DNA from: an uncultured Ruminococcus sp.
GTDB taxonomy: Bacteria > Bacillota > Clostridia > Oscillospirales > Ruminococcaceae
Reading direction: 5' to 3'
DNA length: 11,001 bases
Assembly: GCA_937898375.1 (NCBI GenBank)
Contig: CALEJX010000156.1
Coordinates: 1 to 11,001 of the forward strand
Shown: positions 5,243-11,001 of the stretch, piece after piece
How the letters are laid out: every line of letters starts with the position of its first letter
Numbering within the stretch: position 1 is the stretch's first letter
The notes under the pieces: generated by a model
Databases searched by the model: none
What the model was told of the DNA's origin: nothing
The model's input: only the letters and a program-made list of their open reading frames with translations
Made by a program: the position numbers and the translations under genes

Positions 5243-5553
5243 CGCTTCTTATCACCCTCATAGCAGCCGTTATTATTACCATAGTATGGTACACATCGCC
5301 TAAAGCTAGAAAACTTAAAGTGGGGCTGATGTGCTATATGTATTGGGGCGCATCGATAATGTGGCTCGTTGACGCACTTTTTGAATATAAAGAGCAGGGT
5401 GCAGGATATTTCACCCCTGCCGCCGCTGATATGATAAACGACAGCTTTTTAGGTCTTTGCGCAGTAGCCCTTGGCGCAATCGTATGGCTCGGCGCTATGC
5501 TTATAAGCGACCCAAATGGCGTTATAAAGGACGCACTTACGCAGAAAAGATAA
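5239..5553 (+). CDS. Small membrane protein of unknown function (104 aa)
   Basis: The start codon overlaps the previous stop (ATGA), a sign of translational coupling. Three hydrophobic segments are clear, at about 2-18, 28-48 and 69-89. The region between the second and third carries DALFEYKEQGAGYFTPAAAD, and the short tail is basic. Trp and Tyr cluster in the second helix (YMYWGASIMW). The protein is too small and has too few helices for a known urea channel (UreI has six segments) or ammonium transporter. It more likely acts as a partner of the preceding protein. No terminator is evident before ureAB 147 bases downstream, so read-through into urease is possible. I do not recognise the family. 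Confidence 0.8.
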   Translation: MTLLITLIAAVIITIVWYTSPKARKLKVGLMCYMYWGASIMWLVDALFEYKEQGAGYFTPAAADMINDSFLGLCAVALGAIVWLGAMLISDPNGVIKDALTQKR

Positions 5554-5590
5554 TATTTACATCACCTTATTGCAAAAGAGGCAAACGGGC

Positions 5591-5608
5591 GGGACGTCGT
5601 CCCTACAT
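5591..5608. repeat. Short near-palindromic dispersed repeat, copy B
   Basis: GGGACGTCGTCCCTACAT pairs with the copy at 128-146, differing by one base of length. The core GGGACGTCGTCCC can fold on itself. It lies in the spacer between the second small membrane gene and ureAB and is noticeably GC-richer than the bases around it. Confidence 0.45.
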
Positions 5609-5672
5609 TTAAATATGCGTATGTTCAAAAATGTTGTTCACTTTAATAATGCAACAAACTTACAAAAAATTT

Positions 5673-5693
5673 TACACTATATATAATAGGAGG
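5673..5693 (+). promoter_or_regulatory. AT-rich -10-like sequence abutting the ureAB ribosome site
   Basis: A perfect TATAAT (5682-5687) with CTTACA 17 bases upstream (5659-5664) runs straight into AGGAGG (5688-5693). A start from this -10 would fall past the ribosome site. TACACT (5673-5678) is the alternative -10; it would keep the site in a leader of about 14 bases but lacks a good -35. A promoter here is possible but not certain. Confidence 0.4.
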
Positions 5694-5700
5694 AATAATA

Positions 5701-6381
5701 ATGCGACTTGTTCCAAGAGAGCAGGATAAGCTTATGCTCCACTATGCAGGCGTGCTTGCCCGTGACCGCAAGGCACAGGGATTAAAGCTCAACTATCCTG
5801 AAGCTGTGGCATACATAAGCATGGAAGTAATGGAAAAAGCAAGAGCAGGAGCGTCAGCCGCAGAGCTTATGCAATACGGCACGAAGCTTCTTACCGCCGA
5901 TGACGTTATGGACGGCGTTCCTGAGATGATACACGAAATACAGATAGAGTCAACAATGCCCGACGGCACAAAGCTTGTGACAGTGCATGACCCTATCAAG
6001 GGCGCAAGCAAGCTTCACCCAGGGGAATTTATCGTTGAGGAGGGCACTATCAAGCTCAACGAGGGAACAGAAAGCATTGAGCTTACAGTTTCAAACACAG
6101 GGGACAGACCTATCCAGACAGGCTCGCACTTTCACTTTTTTGAGGTAAACAAGGCGTTGGAATTTGACCGCAAGGCGGCTTATGGTATGCGCCTTGATAT
6201 CCCCGCAGGCACGGCGGTAAGATTTGAGCCTGGCGAGAAAAAGGCCGTCCGCCTTATACCAATAGGCGGCGACCGCATAGGCTATGGTCTGAATGGTCTT
6301 GTAAACGGAAAAATGGACGATGAGAACATCAAGCAGGCAGCCTTTGAAAAGGCTAAAAAGCTTGGCTTCAAGGGGGTGTAG
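5701..6381 (+). CDS. ureAB: Urease gamma-beta fused subunit
   Basis: This 226-residue protein joins two urease structural subunits that are usually separate. Residues 1-100 are the gamma subunit (MRLVPREQDKLMLHYAG..., LNYPEAVAYIS, DGVPEMIHEIQIE). Residues from about 105 are the beta subunit (HPGEFIVEEG, NTGDRPIQTGSHFHFFEVN, RLDIPAGTAVRFEPGE, GLNGLVNG). The same domain order occurs in the fused small subunit of Helicobacter, there called UreA. The fusion is in one open frame with a short linker and no sign of a stop or frameshift. AGGAGG lies seven bases before the ATG, a very strong site suited to an abundant enzyme. The product assembles with UreC in the cytoplasm. It is the first gene of the urease operon, only three bases before ureC. 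Confidence 0.97.
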   Translation: MRLVPREQDKLMLHYAGVLARDRKAQGLKLNYPEAVAYISMEVMEKARAGASAAELMQYGTKLLTADDVMDGVPEMIHEIQIESTMPDGTKLVTVHDPIKGASKLHPGEFIVEEGTIKLNEGTESIELTVSNTGDRPIQTGSHFHFFEVNKALEFDRKAAYGMRLDIPAGTAVRFEPGEKKAVRLIPIGGDRIGYGLNGLVNGKMDDENIKQAAFEKAKKLGFKGV

Positions 6382-6384
6382 GAA

Positions 6385-8097
6385 ATGATAGAGATATCGA
6401 GAAAAGCTTACTGTGATATGTATGGCCCGACAGTGGGCGACAGGGTGCGCTTAGGCGACACTTCTCTTATTGCAGAAGTTGAAAAAGACCTGACTGTTCA
6501 CGGCGATGAAGCAAAGTTCGGCGGAGGAAAATCTCTCCGTGACGGCATGGGGCAGTCCTGCAAAGCCACAGACAAGGAGTGCCTTGACACTGTTATCACA
6601 AACGCTCTTATCATTGACAGCACAGGCATTATAAAGGCTGACGTTGGCATAAAAGACGGCAGGATAGCAGGAATAGGCAAGGCGGGCAACCCTGACATCA
6701 TGAACGGCGTTGACAAGAACATGATAATAGGCGCTTCCACTGAAGCTATCGCAGGAGAGGGTCTTATCCTCACCGCAGGCGGACTTGACACGCACATTCA
6801 TTTTATCTCCCCAACTCAGGTGAGAACAGCCCTTTACAGCGGAATTACCACCATGATAGGCGGCGGAACAGGTCCTGCTGACGGCACGAATGCAACCACT
6901 TGTACACCGGGCGAGTTCAATATCCACAGAATGTTGGAAGCTTCCGAAGATCTGCCAATGAATTTCGGCTATCTCTGCAAGGGCAATTCAAGCGACATCA
7001 CCACCCTTGAGGAGCAGATAAAGGCAGGCTGTATAGGCTTGAAGATACACGAGGACTGGGGCTCTACCCCTGACGTTATCGACCACGCACTTACTGTTGC
7101 GGATATGTATGACGTTCAGGCGGCTATCCACACTGATACCCTTAACGAGGGCGGCTTTGTGGAGGATACCATAAACGCTTTCAAGGGCAGAACTATCCAC
7201 ACTTATCACACCGAGGGCGCAGGCGGCGGACACGCTCCTGACATTATCAGAGCGGCGGCGTTCCCGAATGTTCTTCCTTCCTCCACGAACCCTACAATGC
7301 CTTACACCGCAAACACTCTTGACGAACATCTTGATATGCTCATGGTGTGTCATCACCTTGACAAGAACGTACCGGAGGACATTGCTTTTGCAGATTCGAG
7401 GATTCGTCCTGAAACTATTGCCGCAGAGGACGTTTTGCACGATATGGGAATATTCTCGATGATGAGTTCCGACTCTCAGGCAATGGGACGTGTGGGCGAG
7501 GTCATCACAAGAACATGGCAGACCGCTGACAAAATGAAGAAACAGCGTGGCGCACTCCCAGAGGACAGCGAGCGAAACGATAATTTCAGAATAAAGCGCT
7601 ACATTTCAAAATACACTATCAACCCTGCCATAACCCACGGCGTTTCAGAGTATGTAGGTTCAGTGGAAGTTGGCAAGGTGGCAGACCTTGTGCTTTGGAA
7701 TCCTGCATTTTTCGGTGCAAAACCCGACATGATAATAAAAGGCGGCTTTATTTTCGCATCAAAAATGGGCGACGCAAACGCTTCTATCCCTACCCCTCAG
7801 CCTGTGTGCTACACCGAAATGTTCGGCGGTCACGGACTTGCCCTTTCAAGCACCTGTATCACGTTCGTATCAAAATACGCTTACGAGGACGGCATAAAAG
7901 AGAAGCTCGGACTTAAAAGGCAGGTACTTCCTGTGAAGAACTGCCGAAACATCTCAAAGGCTGATATGGTATACAACAACGTCTGCGGCGATATAAAAGT
8001 TGACCCTGAGACCTACACTGTCACAGTTGACGGCGAAGTTATAACTTGTGAACCTTTTGACGAGCTTGCATTGGCACAGCGTTACTTTATGTTCTAA
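6385..8097 (+). CDS. ureC: Urease alpha (catalytic) subunit
   Basis: The 570-residue catalytic subunit hydrolyses urea to ammonia and carbamate with two nickel ions. All expected residues are present: His137 and His139 (THIHF), the Lys220 that is carbamylated (GLKIHEDWG), His249 (AIHTDTLNE), His275 (TYHTEGAGGGHAPD) and Asp363 (SSDSQAMGR). His222 and Arg339 lie in the active site, and Cys322 and His323 form the mobile flap (VCHHL). Numbering is three higher than in the Klebsiella enzyme, and the length is normal. The ATG at 6385 follows the ureAB stop by three bases; a G-rich ribosome site overlaps that stop, so the two subunits should be made in balanced amounts. It looks fully active once the accessory proteins have loaded nickel. 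Confidence 0.98.
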   Translation: MIEISRKAYCDMYGPTVGDRVRLGDTSLIAEVEKDLTVHGDEAKFGGGKSLRDGMGQSCKATDKECLDTVITNALIIDSTGIIKADVGIKDGRIAGIGKAGNPDIMNGVDKNMIIGASTEAIAGEGLILTAGGLDTHIHFISPTQVRTALYSGITTMIGGGTGPADGTNATTCTPGEFNIHRMLEASEDLPMNFGYLCKGNSSDITTLEEQIKAGCIGLKIHEDWGSTPDVIDHALTVADMYDVQAAIHTDTLNEGGFVEDTINAFKGRTIHTYHTEGAGGGHAPDIIRAAAFPNVLPSSTNPTMPYTANTLDEHLDMLMVCHHLDKNVPEDIAFADSRIRPETIAAEDVLHDMGIFSMMSSDSQAMGRVGEVITRTWQTADKMKKQRGALPEDSERNDNFRIKRYISKYTINPAITHGVSEYVGSVEVGKVADLVLWNPAFFGAKPDMIIKGGFIFASKMGDANASIPTPQPVCYTEMFGGHGLALSSTCITFVSKYAYEDGIKEKLGLKRQVLPVKNCRNISKADMVYNNVCGDIKVDPETYTVTVDGEVITCEPFDELALAQRYFMF

Positions 8098-8112
8098 AGC
8101 GAGGAAACAAAA

Positions 8113-8604
8113 ATGATAGCAGAAAAAATATTAGGCAATCTCTCTGAAACTGCCCCCTCTGTAGAGGTAGACACAGTTGAGCTTGATTGGTTTGAAGCCG
8201 AGAAAAAGCGCATAAGAAAGACCACTACAGGAGGACGTGACATAGGCATTGCCATTGACGCAAACCTAAAGGACGGGGATATCATCTATCTTGACGATAA
8301 GCTTTGCGTAGCGGTGAAGCTTACAAGCTGTCCTCTTATCAAGATAAACGTTCACACCATGCAGGAAATGGGCAGACTTTGCTTTGAGATAGGCAACAGG
8401 CATTTGTCGCTGAAAATATCCGACGACAACGTGCTTATCCCACATGACGAGCCTACAGAAAAGCATCTGAAAAATCTCGGCTTTGAGTGTGAGAACATCA
8501 TAGGCAGATTTGACGATTTTATCGTCTGCAAAGCCCACGGACACTCACACAGCCTCTCCCACGAGCATGGGGAGCATCATCACGAACATGAACATTCACA
8601 CTAA
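8113..8604 (+). CDS. ureE: Urease accessory protein UreE, nickel donor with His-rich tail
   Basis: UreE is a cytoplasmic metallochaperone that hands nickel to the UreG-containing activation complex. The 163-residue protein has the N-terminal UreE fold (up to about residue 70) and the metal-binding domain with the conserved His97 in the GNRH motif. The C-terminus is strikingly histidine-rich, with 11 His among the last 22 residues (from His142), in the style of the Klebsiella protein. Such tails bind several additional nickel ions and may store the metal. GAGGAA precedes the ATG by seven bases. The gene begins 15 bases after ureC. Confidence 0.95.
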   Translation: MIAEKILGNLSETAPSVEVDTVELDWFEAEKKRIRKTTTGGRDIGIAIDANLKDGDIIYLDDKLCVAVKLTSCPLIKINVHTMQEMGRLCFEIGNRHLSLKISDDNVLIPHDEPTEKHLKNLGFECENIIGRFDDFIVCKAHGHSHSLSHEHGEHHHEHEHSH

Positions 8605-8619
8605 ACGGAGCTGATAAAA

Positions 8620-9294
8620 ATGACCGATACCGCAGGACTTATGCACATTCTGCAAATATGCGACAGCCTTTTCCCTGTGGGTGCGTTCACGCTTTCAAAC
8701 GGGCTTGAAACCTACGTCCAAAGGGATATAATAACCTCTCCACGGGGGCTTGAAGAATATCTCCATTCCTATATCTCAGTGCTGCCCTACAATGAACTTG
8801 GTGCGGCGGCAGCGGCATACAATGCTGACGAAAAGGAGCTATGCCGCCTTGATGAGATATACTCTGCGGTAAAAGCGCCCTTTGAGATACGAAGCGGCTC
8901 AGAAAAGGTCACAAGGCGTTTTTTCAAGATATGCGACAAAGGTCAGGATAGCTTCACAGGGCTTTATAAAAAGCTGACAGAGCAGGGCAAATGCAAGGGT
9001 CATCAGTGCATTGCCTATGGGCTTTATATGCGTGACAACGGCATAGAGCTTTCAGAGGGGCTTGCAGTATACGGCTATTCCATATGCTCTGCCATAGTCA
9101 CAAACTGCGTGAAGCTTGTGCCTCTTAGCCAGCTTGCAGGGCAGAAGATCCTCGGGGAGAGTTTTGAGCTTATATCCTCCGCCGCAGAAAAAGCCCTTTC
9201 CACTGATATAAACGATATCGGTATAAGCGGCGCAGGCTTTGACCTGCGTGCAATGCAGCACGAACGGCTGTATTCAAGACAGTATATGTCATAA
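8620..9294 (+). CDS. ureF: Urease accessory protein UreF
   Basis: UreF is part of the UreD-UreF-UreG complex that loads nickel into apo-urease; it links UreD to the GTPase UreG and gates GTP hydrolysis. The 224-residue, largely helical protein opens with the recognisable LQICDSLFPVGAFTLSNGLE segment (residues 11-30), the most conserved part of the family. The mid-region VTRRFFKICDKGQ and the later AVYGYSICSAIVTNCVKLVPLSQ also fit. The length is within the usual 220-240. CGGAG precedes the ATG with a slightly long spacer, and the gene starts 15 bases after ureE. Confidence 0.93.
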   Translation: MTDTAGLMHILQICDSLFPVGAFTLSNGLETYVQRDIITSPRGLEEYLHSYISVLPYNELGAAAAAYNADEKELCRLDEIYSAVKAPFEIRSGSEKVTRRFFKICDKGQDSFTGLYKKLTEQGKCKGHQCIAYGLYMRDNGIELSEGLAVYGYSICSAIVTNCVKLVPLSQLAGQKILGESFELISSAAEKALSTDINDIGISGAGFDLRAMQHERLYSRQYMS

Positions 9295-9336
9295 GCTATG
9301 ATTTATTTTTATACTATTATATAAGGAGTACCGAAA

Positions 9337-9948
9337 ATGAGCTATGTAAAAATAGGCGTAGGCGGACCGGTGGGATCGGGCAAGACCGCACTTATCGAAC
9401 GCCTTACAAGAGAAATGTCAAAAGAATATTCCATATGCGTTGTAACAAACGATATCTACACCAAAGAGGACGCAGAGTTTCTTACCAAAAACTCCTGCCT
9501 GCCTGCTGACAGGATAGTTGGCGTTGAAACAGGCGGCTGTCCTCACACTGCCATAAGAGAAGACTGCTCAATGAATTTGGAAGCCGTTGACGAAATGGTG
9601 AAAAAGCACCCTGACACCCAGATAGTTTTCATTGAAAGCGGCGGCGACAATCTTTCCGCCACGTTCTCCCCTGACCTTGCAGACGCTTCTATCTATGTTA
9701 TCGACGTTGCACAGGGTGAAAAGATACCGAGAAAAGGCGGTCCTGGCGTGACACGTTCCGACCTGCTCGTTATCAACAAAACAGACCTTGCGCCCCTTGT
9801 TGGAGCTTCCCTTGAAGTAATGGCTTCCGACTCAAAGCGCATGAGAGGGGACAGACCATTCCTTTTCACAAACCTCATGAGCCGTGAGGGCGTTTCTCAG
9901 GTCATAGACTGGATAAAGAAATCAGTGCTGTTTGAGGATCTGAAATGA
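9337..9948 (+). CDS. ureG: Urease accessory GTPase UreG
   Basis: UreG is a SIMIBI-class GTPase whose GTP-dependent dimerisation carries nickel to urease. The 203-residue protein has the P-loop GPVGSGKT (10-17), the nickel-binding Cys68-Pro-His70 motif in ETGGCPHTAIRED, the ESGGDNLSATFSPDLAD segment (100-116) and the guanine-recognition motif NKTD (147-150). The length is standard. AAGGAG lies eight bases before the ATG. The 42-base gap after ureF is the largest inside the operon and is very AT-rich. It includes TATACT (9310-9315) and resembles the sequence in front of ureAB, so a weak internal promoter is conceivable (ATGTCA 18 bases upstream as a poor -35). Confidence 0.97.
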   Translation: MSYVKIGVGGPVGSGKTALIERLTREMSKEYSICVVTNDIYTKEDAEFLTKNSCLPADRIVGVETGGCPHTAIREDCSMNLEAVDEMVKKHPDTQIVFIESGGDNLSATFSPDLADASIYVIDVAQGEKIPRKGGPGVTRSDLLVINKTDLAPLVGASLEVMASDSKRMRGDRPFLFTNLMSREGVSQVIDWIKKSVLFEDLK

Positions 9949-10712
9949 ACGGCAAACTAAGCCTGTCAACAGCCTTTGACGGACAAAAGACCGTTACTGA
10001 GGACTTATATTTTGCTCCCCCTTTCAAGGTTTATTCCCCATTTTATGATGATAAGTGGTGGGCGAAATATATCTCAATGTGCGGCTCGGCAGGAGTATTG
10101 GCAGGTGACGAAAACGAGATAAAGCTTTTTGTGGGCGAAAACTGCAAGGTCATTTTCACAGATCAGGGCTATCAAAAGCTTTTCAACACAAACGGCGGCG
10201 TATCAAAACAGAGCATAAAGCTTGTTGTGCGCAAAAACGCAAGACTTTGCTATATGCCACACCCTATAATGACTTTCACAGGCTGTGAGCATATCTCCAC
10301 AGGCAAGGTGAACATCACAGAAAGCTCTGAGCTTATTTTCTCTGAGATATACTGCTGCGGCAGAACTGCAATGGGCGAGGAGTTCGGCTTAAAGCGATTT
10401 CGCTCACGCACTGAGATAGCAATTGACGGCAGAGCGGATTTTATCGACAACACTCTTATCGACCCCGACGCACTGCCCATACGGCAAAAAGGCTTTTTCG
10501 AAGGTTTCACCCACACAGGATTTATGTATATCTACACCCCTGACAAGACAATGCTGGAAAGCATTTACCAAGCCGACTACACAGGCGACCCTGACGGCGT
10601 ACAGCTTTGCGCTACCCACACAGAACGTGGCATAGCCATAAGAGCCTTGGGACGTTCGGGAGAAGAGATCTATGACGCTTTTCAAAGCATTGCAGAAAAA
10701 ATTCGCACATAA
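9945..10712 (+). CDS. ureD: Urease accessory protein UreD (UreH)
   Basis: UreD binds apo-urease and, with UreF and UreG, opens the route by which nickel reaches the active site. The 255-residue protein shows the family pattern: an N-terminal strand with YFAPPFKVYSPFY, the central LFVGENCKVIFTDQGYQKLF (the common 'T.Q...K' strand) and YMPHPIMTFTGCEH, then SELIFSEIYCCGRTAMGEEF. Usual length is 250-290. The start overlaps the ureG stop by four bases (ATGA), which implies coupled translation. Having ureD last is a common order in Firmicutes, whereas in enterobacteria ureD comes first. A terminator follows about 40 bases after the stop. Confidence 0.93.
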   Translation: MNGKLSLSTAFDGQKTVTEDLYFAPPFKVYSPFYDDKWWAKYISMCGSAGVLAGDENEIKLFVGENCKVIFTDQGYQKLFNTNGGVSKQSIKLVVRKNARLCYMPHPIMTFTGCEHISTGKVNITESSELIFSEIYCCGRTAMGEEFGLKRFRSRTEIAIDGRADFIDNTLIDPDALPIRQKGFFEGFTHTGFMYIYTPDKTMLESIYQADYTGDPDGVQLCATHTERGIAIRALGRSGEEIYDAFQSIAEKIRT

Positions 10713-10753
10713 AAACAGCGGATAAAATATTGTTAAACTTTTTATAAACGATC

Positions 10754-10798
10754 AACAAAACCAGTGAAAGCCTGCTGTAGACTTACACTGGTTTTGTT
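10754..10798. terminator. Intrinsic terminator after the urease operon
   Basis: AACAAAACCAGTG (10754-10766) and CACTGGTTTTGTT (10786-10798) form a perfect 13-bp stem, extended inside by three more pairs after one mismatch. The T-rich 3' arm and the following ATTT provide the U-tract on the plus strand, and the A-rich 5' arm provides one on the other strand, so it may work both ways. It separates urease from the next gene, which has its own promoter. Confidence 0.75.
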
Positions 10799-10832
10799 AT
10801 TTCTCACATCTCACAAGCACCACCCCTCCCCC

Positions 10833-10861
10833 TTGTCAACCCAAACAAAATATGCTATAAT
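10833..10861 (+). promoter_or_regulatory. Sigma-A promoter for the downstream gene
   Basis: TTGTCA (10833-10838), a 17-base spacer and a perfect TATAAT (10856-10861) with TG one base upstream (extended -10). Transcription should begin near 10868, leaving a leader of about 59 bases before the ATG at 10927. Confidence 0.8.
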
Positions 10862-10926
10862 ATAAGGGATTGTAACCTACAACCATATTAAAATACAGAT
10901 ATATACAGATAACGAAAGGAAAAGTT

Positions 10927-11001
10927 ATGGATACTTCCGCACTTCTTTGGTATAAAAACCCCGCAGACGATTGGGACAAAGCCCTGCCACTTGGAAACGG
11001 C
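10927..11001 (+). CDS. N-terminal fragment, probable GH95-type glycoside hydrolase (cut by window edge)
   Basis: Only 25 codons are visible. The peptide MDTSALLWYKNPADDWDKAL continues as PLGNG. The pattern LWY..PA..W..ALPLGNG is the characteristic N-terminus of GH95 enzymes (alpha-L-fucosidase or alpha-L-galactosidase type). These start directly in the N-terminal beta-sandwich domain, and no signal peptide is seen, so a cytoplasmic enzyme acting on imported plant or mucin oligosaccharides is likely. AAAGGAA precedes the ATG by five to six bases. It has its own promoter and lies beyond the urease terminator, so it appears functionally unrelated. The call rests on a short but distinctive motif. 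Confidence 0.75.
   Translation, partial: MDTSALLWYKNPADDWDKALPLGNG

Noticed and set aside
5635..5657. Further copy of the TATTCA palindrome in front of ureAB
   Set aside because: TTGTTCACTTTAATAATG shares TTCACTTT with copy 1, but the right half does not match, so it is not a palindrome of the same type.
10720..10734. 15-base match GGATAAAATATTGTT shared with 3347-3361
   Set aside because: The match is AT-rich, does not extend into the flanks and lies in unrelated positions; chance is a reasonable explanation.
1..11001. CRISPR arrays, tRNA or rRNA genes, insertion sequences
   Set aside because: No regularly spaced repeats, cloverleaf-like tRNA sequence, rRNA motif or transposase was seen; all long open frames on the opposite strands of the named genes are shadows without ribosome sites or family motifs.

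Overview
The window looks like chromosome from a Gram-positive gut-type Clostridia. A Ruminococcus-like or other Oscillospiraceae member is my best guess, an inference from strong AGGAGG-type ribosome sites, near-consensus sigma-A promoters, the codon style and gene content; no rRNA or other marker gene is present. It holds two nitrogen-metabolism modules that diverge from one regulatory region, plus the first codons of a gene at each edge.

Left half, minus strand, read from about 4420 down to 1: a near-perfect promoter (4423-4451) drives an agmatinase-family ureohydrolase, followed by a complete polar-amino-acid ABC importer (lipoprotein binding protein, two permeases, ATPase). The N-terminus of what looks like a PAS-domain regulator comes last. 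Two stem-loops sit between these genes, one between the hydrolase and the binding protein and one between the binding protein and the first permease. They may adjust relative expression.

Centre (4339-4831): about 490 bases without a gene. It contains the two divergent promoters and several palindromes, three of which share the core TATTCA-N4-TGAATA. One copy lies about 70 bp upstream of each predicted transcription start. On the plus-strand side the predicted transcript begins with a long hairpin followed by seven T's, a possible attenuator or small RNA.

Right half, plus strand: two overlapping small membrane-protein genes of unknown function, then a complete urease operon, ureAB(fused)-ureC-ureE-ureF-ureG-ureD. 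All nickel ligands and catalytic residues that I could check in the alpha subunit are present. A hairpin terminator closes the operon. A new promoter then starts a gene whose first 25 codons resemble the N-terminus of GH95 glycoside hydrolases.

Working together (inference): the importer brings in arginine or another guanidino compound, the ureohydrolase releases urea from it, and urease turns the urea into ammonia and CO2. The shared operator-like palindromes suggest both arms are controlled together. No nickel transporter and no arginine decarboxylase is seen in the window.
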